Shown here: piece by piece, positions 41,029 through 49,876 of the stretch
Layout: the number at the start of each line of letters is the position of its first letter
Numbering within the stretch: position 1 is the stretch's first letter
Position numbers and translations under genes: made by a program
DNA from: Pseudomonas subflava
GTDB taxonomy: Bacteria > Pseudomonadota > Gammaproteobacteria > Pseudomonadales > Pseudomonadaceae
Length of the DNA: 64,000 bases
Assembly (NCBI RefSeq): GCF_023823685.1
Contig: NZ_JAMXBF010000003.1
Span: forward strand, 620,001 to 684,000
Direction of reading: 5' to 3'
Notes under the pieces: model-generated
The model's database searches: none
Told to the model about the DNA's origin: nothing
Seen by the model: the letters and a program-made list of their open reading frames with translations, nothing else

Positions 41029-43053
41029 GTGAGCGATCATCCAGACGGGCTGCTGGCGAGCCCGCGCGACTGGCCCAGAACCCTGTTCGTCGTGGCCCTG
41101 CTGTTCACCGCTTTCCAGATCGTCACTGCCGCCTTCCACCCGGTCTCGACCCAGGTGCTGCGGGCGGTCCACGCCGGCTTTCTGCTGCTGGTGATCTTCC
41201 TCAGCTACCCCGGCTTCGGCAGCGGCAGGCCGTTTCAGCCGCTGGCCTGGTTGCTGGGCCTGGCGGGCATGGCGACGGCGATCTACCAGTGGGTGTTCGA
41301 GGCGGACCTGATCCAGCGCTCCGGCGACCTGACGTCTGCCGACATGCTGATGGGCCTGTTGCTGATCGTCCTGGTGTTCGAGGCGGCGCGCCGGGTGATG
41401 GGCATCGCCTTGCCGATCATCTGCGGGCTGTTCCTGCTGTACGGCCTGTTCGGTGAATACCTGCCGGGGGATCTGGCGCACCGCGGCTATGGCTTCGATC
41501 AGGTGGTCAACCAGCTGTCGTTCGGCACCGAGGGGCTGTACGGCACGCCGACCTACGTGTCGGCCACCTACATCTTCCTGTTCATCCTGTTCGGCGCGTT
41601 TCTCGAGCAGGCGGGGATGATCAAGTTGTTCACCGACTTCGCCATGGGCTTCTTCGGCCACAAGCTGGGCGGCCCGGCCAAGGTATCGGTGGTGTCCTCG
41701 GCGCTGATGGGCACCATCACCGGCTCGGGTGTGGCCAATGTGGTCACCACCGGCCAGTTCACCATCCCGCTGATGAAGCGCTTCGGCTACAAGCCGGCCT
41801 TCGCCGGCGGCGTCGAGGCCACGGCCAGCATGGGCAGCCAGATCATGCCGCCGGTGATGGGCGCGGTGGCCTTCATCATGGCCGAGACGATCAACGTGCC
41901 CTTCGTCGAGATCGCCAAGGCGGCGCTGCTGCCGGCGTTGCTGTACTTCGGCTCGGTGTTCTGGATGGTCCACCTGGAAGCCAAGCGCGCCCGCCTCGTG
42001 GGCCTGCCCAAGGAGCAGTGTCCGAACCCATGGAAGACCCTGCGCGAGCGCTGGTATCTGCTGATTCCGCTGGGCGTGCTCATCTGGTTGCTGTTCTCGG
42101 GACGCACGCCGCTGTTCTCCGGCATGGTCGGCCTGGCCCTGACCGCCATCGTCATTCTCGGATCGGCGATCATCCTGCGGGTCAGCGGCACGGCGCTGCG
42201 AGTGGTGTTCTGGGTCGTGCTCGGCGTGCTGTGCGCGGGCTTCTTCAGCCTCGGCATCGGCGTGGTGTTCGGCGTGATCGGCCTGCTGGTGCTGGCCTGC
42301 CTCTTCGTCCGCGGCGGCCGCGACACGCTGCGCATCTGCGTGGACGCGATGGCCGAGGGCGCGCGCCACGCGGTGCCGGTGGGCATCGCCTGCGTGCTGG
42401 TCGGCGTGATCATCGGCATCGTCTCGCTGACCGGCGTGGCCAGCACCTTTGCCGGCTACATCCTGGCCATCGGCAAGGACAACCTGTTCCTCTCGCTGGT
42501 GCTGACGATGTTCACCTGCCTGGTGCTGGGCATGGGCATCCCGAGCATCCCCAACTACATCATCACCAGCTCGATCGCCGCGCCGGCGCTGCTGGAGCTG
42601 GGCGTGCCGCTGATCGTCTCGCACATGTTCGTCTTCTACTTCGGCATCATGTCCGACCTCACGCCGCCGGTGGCGCTGGCCTGCTTCGCGGCCGCGCCGA
42701 TTGCCCGCGAGACGGGATTGAACATCAGCTTCTGGGCCGTCCGCATCGCCGTGGCTGGTTTCATCGTGCCGTACATGGCGGTCTACAACCCGGCGCTGAT
42801 GCTGCAGGGCGACAATCTGTGGATGTCGCTGTACATGCTGGTCAAGGCGTCGGTGGCCATCGGCCTGTGGGGCATGGCGGTGATCGGCTATCTGAGCGGC
42901 CGGCTGGGCTGGTGGGAGCGGCTGCTGGCGTTCGCCGCGGGTGCCTCGCTGATCCTCGCGCTGCCTGTGACCGACGAACTGGGCTTCGCCCTCGCCGTGC
43001 TGCTGGTTGGCCAGCACCTGTGGCGACACCGAGCCGCGGCGAGCCCGGCGTGA
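41029..43053 (+). CDS. TRAP transporter fused permease (DctM/DctQ-type, TAXI system)
   Basis: 674 residues and at least 15 hydrophobic segments. The N-terminal quarter corresponds to the small DctQ-like subunit and the rest to the DctM-like subunit, as usual in TAXI systems. Typical segments: YGTPTYVSATYIFLFILFGAFLEQAGMI, SGVANVVTTGQFTIPLMKR, EATASMGSQIMPPVMGAVAFIMAE and MGIPSIPNYIITSSIAAPAL. GTG start at 41029 with TAGGAG 6 bases upstream. The stop overlaps the next gene (GTGA). It is probably sodium-driven, as for other TRAP systems. Confidence 0.94.
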   Translation: MSDHPDGLLASPRDWPRTLFVVALLFTAFQIVTAAFHPVSTQVLRAVHAGFLLLVIFLSYPGFGSGRPFQPLAWLLGLAGMATAIYQWVFEADLIQRSGDLTSADMLMGLLLIVLVFEAARRVMGIALPIICGLFLLYGLFGEYLPGDLAHRGYGFDQVVNQLSFGTEGLYGTPTYVSATYIFLFILFGAFLEQAGMIKLFTDFAMGFFGHKLGGPAKVSVVSSALMGTITGSGVANVVTTGQFTIPLMKRFGYKPAFAGGVEATASMGSQIMPPVMGAVAFIMAETINVPFVEIAKAALLPALLYFGSVFWMVHLEAKRARLVGLPKEQCPNPWKTLRERWYLLIPLGVLIWLLFSGRTPLFSGMVGLALTAIVILGSAIILRVSGTALRVVFWVVLGVLCAGFFSLGIGVVFGVIGLLVLACLFVRGGRDTLRICVDAMAEGARHAVPVGIACVLVGVIIGIVSLTGVASTFAGYILAIGKDNLFLSLVLTMFTCLVLGMGIPSIPNYIITSSIAAPALLELGVPLIVSHMFVFYFGIMSDLTPPVALACFAAAPIARETGLNISFWAVRIAVAGFIVPYMAVYNPALMLQGDNLWMSLYMLVKASVAIGLWGMAVIGYLSGRLGWWERLLAFAAGASLILALPVTDELGFALAVLLVGQHLWRHRAAASPA

Positions 43054-43439
43054 TCGGGCTCTGCCTTGGCCTGGCCGGCACGGTCTGGGCGACGCTGCCG
43101 CTGGACTCCTTCACCCTGGCCTGGAACCACAGCGTGGAGAAGATCCGGTGGGAGGAGGACTACCGCGTCACCCGCCAAGGGCTGCTGCTCGGCGAGGCGC
43201 GGGTGCGTGGCAGCGGCGCGGGCATGGAGGTGCCCGACGGCGCCGAATGGCGCGACGGCAGCTGGCACTACCGACGCGCCCTGCCGCCGCTGCAGCCGCT
43301 GCGCCTGGGCCGCACGCCGGAAGCCGGGGACTACCAGCTGTGCGACGGTCAGGCCTGCCGGCCGATGAGCGACTGGCTGGGGCCGCCGCGGGTCGACCGT
43401 CCGCTGGTCGAGATATGGGGATGCGAGCTGCGAGGTTAG
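43050..43439 (+). CDS. DUF1850 protein of the TAXI-TRAP operon
   Basis: 129 residues from a GTG that overlaps the permease stop by 4 bases. Core motifs are LAWNHSVEKIRWEEDYRV and GSGAGMEVPDGAEWRDGSWHY, which match DUF1850. These small proteins are regularly encoded next to TAXI-TRAP permeases; their function is not known. A weak hydrophobic N-terminus (IGLCLGLAGTVWA) may be a signal sequence. The gene ends the operon. Confidence 0.85.
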   Translation: MIGLCLGLAGTVWATLPLDSFTLAWNHSVEKIRWEEDYRVTRQGLLLGEARVRGSGAGMEVPDGAEWRDGSWHYRRALPPLQPLRLGRTPEAGDYQLCDGQACRPMSDWLGPPRVDRPLVEIWGCELRG

Positions 43440-43748
43440 CGGTTCAGCCGTTGCGCCCGTTCCACGTGAAACCTGGCTTCGATGTCTGGCACCCAAGCAA
43501 GCGGATGCCGGTCGCTTTTCCTTCTGCTTCCCAGCCAAACCCCTCCTCTAAGGTGCCCGCACTACGACCGTGATGAGGCGCTAACGCCTCACTGCGGACT
43601 CATCTTCAGCACCCTTCCAGCGATATTCCCTCCGCATTCCTGCGGACTTCAGTAAGAAAGGCGATCCGGGACGCCGGATACAACCCATCTCGATTGGTTA
43701 GTGTTATGTTATAACAAAAAACAGAGACAACCCTGACGAGACCCGACC
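43440..43748. other. Intergenic region with the Zur-controlled promoter
   Basis: 309 bases. The first half holds two short hairpins without T runs (TGAGGCG/CGCCTCA at 43574-43591, CCGCA/TGCGG at about 43630-43643), which could slow transcription from the TRAP side. The last 50 bases hold the Zur box. No gene is seen. Confidence 0.6.
43703..43720 (+). promoter_or_regulatory. Zur box upstream of dksA2-cobW-DUF1826
   Basis: GTTATGTTATAACAAAAA matches the gammaproteobacterial Zur palindrome (GTTATGTTATAACATAAC) at 16 of 18 positions, including the complete ATGTTATAACA core. It is the only site of this kind I noticed in the window and lies 28 bases before the dksA2 start, where bound Zur would block transcription when zinc is plentiful. 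Confidence 0.88.
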
Positions 43749-44174
43749 GTGCTCAGCGAATCCGAACTGCTCGCCATGCCTCCCGCCGCCTACATGAACG
43801 AGGCGCAGCAGGGGTTCTTCCGCCAGCATCTGCTCGACCAGCGCGACGACCTGCGGCGACGCATCGACGAGGAATTCGGCGAGCTGCGCCAGCAGGAGCC
43901 TGCCAGCGATCCCGCCGATGCCGGCAGCGCCGAGGAACAGCGCCAGTGGCAACTGCGCCTGCTGGAGCGGGAGAAGAAGCTGCTGGACAAGATCGACGAG
44001 GCCCTAGAGCGCCTGGCTCGTGGCGAGTACGGCTGGTGCAGCGAAACCGGCGAGCCGATCGGCCTGCGTCGGCTGCTGCTGCGGCCGACCGCCAGCCTGT
44101 GCATCGAGGCGAAGGAGCGTCAGGAACAACGCGAACGCCATATCCGTGATGTGCGAGGAAACCCCAATGGATAA
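43749..44174 (+). CDS. dksA2: Zinc-independent DksA paralogue
   Basis: 141 residues from a GTG start. The N-terminal coiled coil and C-terminal globular domain of DksA are present, with LLARG-type spacing around [10 protein letters not shown]. In place of the four zinc-binding cysteines it has Cys97, Thr100, Cys118 and Ala121 (WCSET, SLCIEA), the pattern of P. aeruginosa DksA2, which replaces DksA on RNA polymerase under zinc starvation. The Zur box immediately upstream agrees. It overlaps the GTPase gene by 8 bases. Confidence 0.95.
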   Translation: MLSESELLAMPPAAYMNEAQQGFFRQHLLDQRDDLRRRIDEEFGELRQQEPASDPADAGSAEEQRQWQLRLLEREKKLLDKIDEALERLARGEYGWCSETGEPIGLRRLLLRPTASLCIEAKERQEQRERHIRDVRGNPNG

Positions 44175-45372
44175 CCGTCTACCCGTCACCGTGCTGTCCG
44201 GCTTTCTCGGCGCCGGCAAGAGCACCCTGCTCAACCACGTGCTGAAGAACCGCGAGGGCCTGCGCGTGGCGGTGATCGTCAACGACATGAGCGAGATCAA
44301 CATCGACGGCGGCGAGGTGCAGCGCGATGTCAGCCTCAACCGCGCCGAAGAGAAGCTGGTGGAAATGAGCAACGGCTGCATCTGCTGCACGCTGCGCGAG
44401 GACCTGCTGGAAGAGGTGTCGCGCCTGGCCCGCGACGGCCGTTTCGACTACCTGCTGATCGAGTCCACCGGCATCAGCGAACCGCTTCCGGTCGCCGAGA
44501 CCTTCACCTTCCGCGACGAACAGGGCCAGAGCCTGGCCGACCTGGCGCGCCTCGACACGCTGGTCACGGTGGTCGACGGGGTCAACTTCCTGCGCGACTT
44601 CCATGCCGCCGAGAGCCTGGCCAGCCGCGGCGAGACACTCGGCGAGGAAGACGAGCGCTCGATCACCGACCTGCTGATCGACCAGGTCGAATTCGCCGAC
44701 GTGATCCTGATCAGCAAGGCGGACCTGATTTCCAGCGCCGAGCGCGAGGAGCTGGTCGCCATCCTCCGCGGGCTGAACACCGAGGCGCAGATCCAGCCGA
44801 TGGTCATGGGCCAGGTGCCGCTGGGGCGGATTCTCGACACCGGGCGGTTCGACTTCGACCGCGCCGCCCAGGCGCCGGGCTGGCTCAAGGAGCTGCGCGG
44901 CGAGCACGTGCCCGAGACAGAGGAATACGGCATCGCCTCGACCGCCTACCTGGCGCGCCGGCCCTTCCACCCGCAGCGCTTCTTCGGCTTCCTCGACCGC
45001 GAGTGGAGCAACGGCCGGCTGCTGCGCTCGAAGGGCTACTTCTGGCTGGCGAGCCGCATACAGGAGGCGGGCAGCTGGTCCCAGGCCGGCGGCTTGATGC
45101 GACATGGCCTTGCGGGGCGCTGGTGGCGGTTCGTGCCGCGCAGCCAGTGGCCGACCGACGAAGACGGCCTGCGCAGCGTGATGGGCAAGTGGGATGCGGA
45201 CGTCGGCGACTGCCGCCAGGAGCTGGTGTTCATCGGCCAGAACATCGACTTCGAGCGCCTGCGCCACGAGCTGGACGCCTGCCTGCTGACCGATGCCGAG
45301 ATGGCCGGCGGGGCCGAGTCCTGGGCGCTGCTGCCGGACCCCTTCGGCAACTGGACCGAGGAGGCCGCCTGA
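44167..45372 (+). CDS. COG0523 (CobW/G3E family) GTPase, candidate zinc metallochaperone
   Basis: 401 residues. P-loop GFLGAGKS at 12-19, the metal-binding GCICC at 70-74, [14 protein letters not shown] and a CobW C-terminal domain with [14 protein letters not shown]. The start was placed at the ATG at 44167; the longer open frame upstream shadows dksA2. Zur-controlled G3E GTPases of this kind are thought to hand zinc to essential enzymes when the metal is scarce. It is in one operon with dksA2 (8-base overlap) and DUF1826 (TGATG). Confidence 0.92.
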   Translation: MDNRLPVTVLSGFLGAGKSTLLNHVLKNREGLRVAVIVNDMSEINIDGGEVQRDVSLNRAEEKLVEMSNGCICCTLREDLLEEVSRLARDGRFDYLLIESTGISEPLPVAETFTFRDEQGQSLADLARLDTLVTVVDGVNFLRDFHAAESLASRGETLGEEDERSITDLLIDQVEFADVILISKADLISSAEREELVAILRGLNTEAQIQPMVMGQVPLGRILDTGRFDFDRAAQAPGWLKELRGEHVPETEEYGIASTAYLARRPFHPQRFFGFLDREWSNGRLLRSKGYFWLASRIQEAGSWSQAGGLMRHGLAGRWWRFVPRSQWPTDEDGLRSVMGKWDADVGDCRQELVFIGQNIDFERLRHELDACLLTDAEMAGGAESWALLPDPFGNWTEEAA

Positions 45373-46013
45373 TGCACGCCCTGCAGCTGCGTCCACCGCC
45401 GCGCCAGGTGCTCAGCGAATACCACGAGGCGCTGGCCGAGGCGCTGCGTGAGGGCGTGAACCTGGCCGTGTGGCAGCGCCGCCTGGCGCCGCAGGTGGAA
45501 GATTTCGCCCGTCTGCTGCTGGCCCAGCCGCAGGAGGTGGCCGAGTCGCTGCAGATCGAGGTCGACGCGGACGAGTCGCTGCGCATGCCGGCGCTGCTCG
45601 CCGGCGTCGCCGATCTGGAGGGGCATGCGGCCTTCGTCGCCGATGTCACCTGGCTGGTGGAGGCCTTCGCCTGCCTGCTCGGCGCCCGCCGGATCGGCCT
45701 GCGCCTGCGCAGCCTGAGCAAGCCGATGTGTCCGCGCTTTCACGTCGACCATGTGCCGTTGCGGCTGATCACCACCTACGCCGGCGTGGCCAGCGAGTGG
45801 CTGGAGGAGGGCGCCATGGACAGGCGTCGCCTGGGCGACCCGCAGGCCGAGCCGTCGGACGAGGGGCGGATTCGGCAATTGCGCGCCGGCGATGTGGCGC
45901 TGGCCAAGGGCGAGCGCTGGGAAGGCAACGAGGGCGCCGGGCTCATCCACCGTTCGCCGACGCCGGCATTGGCCGAGCGCCGGTTGCTGCTGACGCTGGA
46001 CTGGCTGGCCTAG
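45372..46013 (+). CDS. DUF1826 protein, Zur-operon member
   Basis: 213 residues matching DUF1826, with NLAVWQRRL near the N-terminus and a CPRFHVDHVPLRLITTYAG core in which Cys, His and Asp may bind metal; a second histidine is in GLIHRSP. The start shares its A with the upstream TGA. DUF1826 genes often accompany COG0523 GTPases in zinc-limitation loci. The reaction is not known. Confidence 0.85.
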   Translation: MHALQLRPPPRQVLSEYHEALAEALREGVNLAVWQRRLAPQVEDFARLLLAQPQEVAESLQIEVDADESLRMPALLAGVADLEGHAAFVADVTWLVEAFACLLGARRIGLRLRSLSKPMCPRFHVDHVPLRLITTYAGVASEWLEEGAMDRRRLGDPQAEPSDEGRIRQLRAGDVALAKGERWEGNEGAGLIHRSPTPALAERRLLLTLDWLA

Positions 46014-46019
46014 GGCGGC

Positions 46020-46373
46020 TCAGCGATCCATCCACACGCCCTTGCTCTGCTGCTCGCAGGCGGGCTTGAGGTAGCGGGCGTCGCCGGCCACGCCGTAGTA
46101 GTGGATGTCCTGCTGGTAGGGCGTGCCCTGGACCTTGGCGTTGCGGCATTCGCCGAAGGCACCGGCCGGGCAGCTGTCGACGAAACTGACCTCGACCTTC
46201 TGGCCCTTCAGTTGCGGTGCACAGAAGCCGCTGCGGAACAGGTTGGCGGGAATGCTGCGGTTCTGCTGGCAGAGCTTGACCTCCACCTGGTTGCCTTGGC
46301 TGTGCACCACACAGGCCTCGGCCCAGGCCTGGCCGGCCAGGCCGAGCAGCAACAGGGCGACGATTGCGCGCAT
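46020..46373 (-). CDS. Secreted cysteine-containing protein, unknown function
   Basis: 117 residues with a clear signal peptide (AIVALLLLGLAGQAWAEA). The mature part contains six cysteines (EACVV, KLCQQ, GFCAP, DSCPAG, GECRN, PACEQ), an even number consistent with disulfides in the periplasm. The start at 46373 was chosen for the signal peptide. It converges with the DUF1826 gene (6-base gap) and is divergent from the second GTPase. I do not recognise a family. Confidence 0.75.
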   Translation of the reverse strand: MRAIVALLLLGLAGQAWAEACVVHSQGNQVEVKLCQQNRSIPANLFRSGFCAPQLKGQKVEVSFVDSCPAGAFGECRNAKVQGTPYQQDIHYYGVAGDARYLKPACEQQSKGVWMDR

Positions 46374-46443
46374 CGTCTCTCTCCTCGAACAAAGCGGCGA
46401 CTTTAGCCTTTCCCGACGCCGCGTGAAACAGCACCATAAGCCC

Positions 46444-47406
46444 ATGCTCGCGCACATCCCCACACACCTGATCGCCGGCCCCCTGGGCGCCGGCAAGACC
46501 AGCCTGATCCGCCACCTGCTGGCGCACAAGCCGGCGCACGAGCGCTGGGCGGTGCTGATCAACGAGTTCGGCCAGATCGGCCTGGACCAGGCGCTGCTGA
46601 CCACCACGGACGACGGCGTCGCCATGGCCGAGATTCCCGGCGGCTGCCTCTGCTGCGTGGGCGGAGCGCCCTTTCGCGTCGGCCTCACCCGTCTGCTGCG
46701 CCAGGCGCGGCCGGATCGCCTGCTGATCGAGCCATCCGGTCTCGGCCATCCGCCGGAGCTGCTGCGCCAGCTGGGCGAGGCGCCCTGGGCCGGGGTGCTG
46801 GCCGTGCAGCCGCCGGTGCTGTTGCTCGACGCGCAGGCACTGGCCGCGGGCCAGGCGCTGCCACAGAGCCAGGCGGCGACCCTGGAGCACGCCGGGCTGC
46901 TGCTGCTGAACAAGGCGGAGAACCTGAGCGAAGCCGAGCGGGCGCGGGTGGCGGCCGGCCTGCCGGCACGGCCGTTGCGCTGGACCGATCACGGCGCGCT
47001 GGACTTCGCCGAGCTGCCGGGCAGCGCCGTGCGCGCCGGATCGGCGCAGGAGTCGCGCCTGCCCGAGGTCGCCGCGCCGCTGCCGCAGATCTGGAGCGAT
47101 CCGCGGCGGCCCATCTGCCAGGTGCAGGCCCAACCCGAGGGCTGGAGCATCGGCTGGCGCTTCCATCCCGGCCAGATCTTCGACCTCGCGGGCGTGGCGC
47201 AGTGGCTGGCCGGTCTGCCGTGGCGCCGCGCCAAGCTGGTGCTGCACGGCGGGCAGGGCTGGCGCTCGGCCAACGCGCTGGAAGGCGAGGCGCTGCAGTG
47301 GCGCCTCAGCGAATGGCGTCGGGATTCGCGGCTGGAGCTGATCTTCGCCGAGGCCCAGGACGCCGAGGCACTCTCCGCCGCCCTGGCCGGCCTTCGCCTG
47401 GATTAG
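46444..47406 (+). CDS. Second COG0523 (CobW/G3E family) GTPase
   Basis: 320 residues: P-loop GPLGAGKT at 12-19, GCLCC at 67-71, EPSGLGHPPELL and LLNKAENLS. It is shorter than the first GTPase and the C-terminal domain is compact, closer to YjiA-type proteins. No Zur box was seen in the 70 bases upstream, so it may have its own promoter and another metal or control. ATG at 46444; the upstream extension shadows the opposite-strand gene. Its stop overlaps that of the convergent gene by 4 bases. Confidence 0.88.
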   Translation: MLAHIPTHLIAGPLGAGKTSLIRHLLAHKPAHERWAVLINEFGQIGLDQALLTTTDDGVAMAEIPGGCLCCVGGAPFRVGLTRLLRQARPDRLLIEPSGLGHPPELLRQLGEAPWAGVLAVQPPVLLLDAQALAAGQALPQSQAATLEHAGLLLLNKAENLSEAERARVAAGLPARPLRWTDHGALDFAELPGSAVRAGSAQESRLPEVAAPLPQIWSDPRRPICQVQAQPEGWSIGWRFHPGQIFDLAGVAQWLAGLPWRRAKLVLHGGQGWRSANALEGEALQWRLSEWRRDSRLELIFAEAQDAEALSAALAGLRLD

Positions 47407-47756
47407 CCGGCGAGCAGCGCTTCCAGGCCGGCGCCCAGCAGCACGATGGCCAGCAGGCCAAGGCTCAGACGCCGCACGGCGGGCGAGCGGTAGAAGGCGA
47501 TCAAGCGGTCTTCGCGGGCTTCGTGCACCTGTAACCGGTAGTCATATTCGCCGGGCGCCTCGCGAAGCGCCTGCCAGGCCCGGGCCGCATCGGCGTCGTG
47601 CAGCAACAGCAGGGCATAACGATGCCCGCGCGATTCCGCGCCGAGATCGCAGGCGACGGCCTGGATGCCCAGCTCGCCGAGGCGATCACGGAGAAAATCG
47701 AGGTAGCTGCCGTTGTCGGAGGTGCGCAGGTTCTGCACGACGGGGTTCCCGCCCAT
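47403..47756 (-). CDS. Small tail-anchored-like membrane protein, unknown function
   Basis: 117 residues. A soluble N-terminal part (SYLDFLRDRLGELGIQAVACDLGAESRGHRYALLLLHD) is followed by one C-terminal hydrophobic helix (LSLGLLAIVLLGAGLEALL, about 96-115). The ferredoxin-like pattern of the soluble part suggests a small sensor or adaptor domain at the inner membrane, but I recognise no family. It converges on the GTPase gene with overlapping stop codons (TTAG). Confidence 0.65.
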   Translation of the reverse strand: MGGNPVVQNLRTSDNGSYLDFLRDRLGELGIQAVACDLGAESRGHRYALLLLHDADAARAWQALREAPGEYDYRLQVHEAREDRLIAFYRSPAVRRLSLGLLAIVLLGAGLEALLAG

Positions 47757-47835
47757 GTGGAAGGTCCGGCCGCAGCGCGGCCGGGCGCGATGGTAGCAGA
47801 ATGCCAGAGTGTGATGGAGTTCCCGTTTCGCCTGC

Positions 47836-48672
47836 TCAGGGGTGGTTGTTGAACCAGGCGAGGATCTTGCCCGGTGAGGCGGCGAACCATGCGTGGCCGC
47901 CCGTGGGCTCGCTGTGCACGACCGTCTCTATGCCCTGGTAGAGCAGGCGGTCGTGGTAGGGCTGCATGCTGGTCCAGGGCACCACCCGGTCGGCCATGCC
48001 GTGGAGAAACAGGGTGGGCGGGTGATCGGCCGGCAGGCTCGGGGGTATCTGGCAGCGCGCGCCGACGCAGGTGGCGTAGGAGGCGGACTGGATGGCCAGC
48101 GCCTTGAAGCGACCCGGGAACGAAACCGCCATGCGGCTGGTGTTGTAGCCGCCGCTGGAGATGCCGGTGGCATACCAGCGAGCCGCATCCAGCTTGCCGA
48201 AGTGCCCGGCTTCCATGGCGGCGAAGAGGTTGTCGAAGAACAGCCGGTCGTTGCTCTGCGCGTAGTTCTCGGCATACACGAGCTCGTTGGTTTGCCAGGC
48301 CGCGGCGGCGGTGAGGGCGTTGGGCGCGATCACCGCAAAGCCGTTGTCCAGCAGGGTGCGCACCAGGAGGCCCTGGTAGTAGCCCCCGAAGGGCATGTCT
48401 GCGCTGTAGCTGAAACCATTCATCCGCACCAGGGAACCGTGGAACAGCAGCACCACCGGCCAGCCGGCGTTCGGTGCCGTACCAGCGGGCACCTGAAATA
48501 TCACCTTGCGCTGGCCGGCCGCGCCGGAGGCGATCCACGCCGTCTCGGCGGTGCAGTTGACGATGGCCTGCTGGGTGACGGTCGTGCCGACGGCGCAACG
48601 GGACGCGGCCTGGGTGTCGAGGCTGGCGGTTGCCAGTAGCGCTGCGGCGATCAGGATGTGGACGGTCGACAT
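47836..48672 (-). CDS. phaZ: Extracellular medium-chain-length polyhydroxyalkanoate depolymerase
   Basis: 278 residues with a signal peptide (HILIAAALLATASLDTQA). The nucleophile elbow is GISSG with Ser172; Asp228 and His260 complete the triad. Length and all three positions equal those of PhaZ from P. fluorescens GK13 as I remember it, and segments such as SGGYNTSRMAVSFPG, PADHPPTLFLHG and WFAASPGKILAWFN are family-specific. The start was set at 48672, 5 bases after an AGGAG site. It hydrolyses exogenous mcl-PHA to hydroxy acids. It is monocistronic, with no PHA synthase genes nearby. Confidence 0.92.
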   Translation of the reverse strand: MSTVHILIAAALLATASLDTQAASRCAVGTTVTQQAIVNCTAETAWIASGAAGQRKVIFQVPAGTAPNAGWPVVLLFHGSLVRMNGFSYSADMPFGGYYQGLLVRTLLDNGFAVIAPNALTAAAAWQTNELVYAENYAQSNDRLFFDNLFAAMEAGHFGKLDAARWYATGISSGGYNTSRMAVSFPGRFKALAIQSASYATCVGARCQIPPSLPADHPPTLFLHGMADRVVPWTSMQPYHDRLLYQGIETVVHSEPTGGHAWFAASPGKILAWFNNHP

Positions 48673-48993
48673 GGGGACTCCTGGTATCGATGGCACACAC
48701 AGGAGTAGATGGCGCACTCGCCGCGGCTATTGGCGTCATCTTTCTGCCAATGGACGGGCGGCGGCCCTAAGTGACAACGAAAATGGCGGAAATCCATCGG
48801 CATTGGCCCTGCGGTGCGAGTGGCGAAGCCGAGCGGAAATCGCCGTGCCGCTGGCGACATGGGCCCGCCTGCCATGGCTCGCGTCGTCTCCGCTTCAGGG
48901 CCTTTATCGCCGAGCATTCGGCGCCTTTGCCGGACTGACGCGTTGGCCACGCGTCGCTACACTGGCCGCAGTTTTTGTCGCGGCCCGTTCTTC
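48673..48993. other. Intergenic region between phaZ and the alpha/beta hydrolase gene
   Basis: 321 bases between divergent genes, so both promoters should lie here. A TACACT hexamer at 48958-48963 could be a -10 box for the plus-strand gene, but no matching -35 is evident. No repeat, operator or small gene was recognised. Confidence 0.5.
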
Positions 48994-49875
48994 ATGCACC
49001 TGCTTCCCTGGTCCCATCCCACCTCCGCCGGTTTCACCCTGAGCGGCTGGCACACACCGCCCAGCGGCAAGCCGCTGTTGCACTTCCTGCACGGCAACGG
49101 CTTCTGCGGGCGCACCTATGAGCCGCTGCTGACGCCGCTGGCCGAGCACTTCGACCTCTGGCTGTGCGATGCGCAGGGCCATGGCGACACCGAGCACGGC
49201 GGTCGCTTCCACGGCTGGAACCGCAGCGCCGAGCTGGCGGTGGAGGCCTTCGAGGCTGGTCGCGGGATGTTCGGCGAGGTGCCGCGCTTCGCTCTCGGCC
49301 ACAGCTTCGGCGGTGTGCTGACCAGCCTGATCCTGGCGCGCCAGCCGCAGCTGTTCGAGCGTGCCGTGCTGCTCGATCCTGTGCTGTTCACCCCGACCAT
49401 GATGGGCGTGATGGCATTGTCCGAGCTGGTCGGCCTGCACCGGCGCAACGTCATGGCGAAGAAGTCGGCGGCGCGCCGGCGCCATTGGCCGGACCGCGCC
49501 AGCGCCTTCTCCCTGCTGCAGGGCAAAGGCATCTTCCGTGGCTGGACCGACGCCGCGTTGCAGGCCTATGTCGACCATGCGCTGAAGGATGCGGCCGACG
49601 GCGGCGTCGAGCTGAAGTGCCGGCCGAGCCGCGAGGTGGACATCTTCAGCTCCTTCCCCAAGCGCCTGTGGCCGTCGCTGGGCAAGTTGAGCACGCCGAC
49701 CCTGCTGCTCTACGGCGACAGGACCTATCCCTTCGTCGGTCAGTCGGCCAGGCGCCTGGCCGGCCTCAACCGGCACGTGAGCATCGCCGAAGTGCCGGGC
49801 GGTCACTGCTTCATGCAGGAGCATCCGCAGGACAGCGCCGTGCGGGTCCTCGCCTTTCTGCAGCCCGGGCGCTGA
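48994..49875 (+). CDS. Alpha/beta-fold hydrolase
   Basis: 293 residues without a signal peptide. Oxyanion-side HGNGFCG, the GHSFGG nucleophile elbow, LLYGDRTYPFV (acid) and GGHCFMQEHP (His) give a complete triad layout. The start at 48994 was chosen over the longer open frame because it begins the conserved domain. The substrate is unknown; the layout resembles small esterases and haloperoxidase-type hydrolases. A short gene follows after 1 base. Confidence 0.85.
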   Translation: MHLLPWSHPTSAGFTLSGWHTPPSGKPLLHFLHGNGFCGRTYEPLLTPLAEHFDLWLCDAQGHGDTEHGGRFHGWNRSAELAVEAFEAGRGMFGEVPRFALGHSFGGVLTSLILARQPQLFERAVLLDPVLFTPTMMGVMALSELVGLHRRNVMAKKSAARRRHWPDRASAFSLLQGKGIFRGWTDAALQAYVDHALKDAADGGVELKCRPSREVDIFSSFPKRLWPSLGKLSTPTLLLYGDRTYPFVGQSARRLAGLNRHVSIAEVPGGHCFMQEHPQDSAVRVLAFLQPGR

Positions 49876-49876
49876 G

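Noticed and set aside
43574..43591. Rho-independent terminator after the DUF1850 gene
   Set aside because: The stem is only 7 bp and no T run follows; it is also more than 130 bases after the stop.
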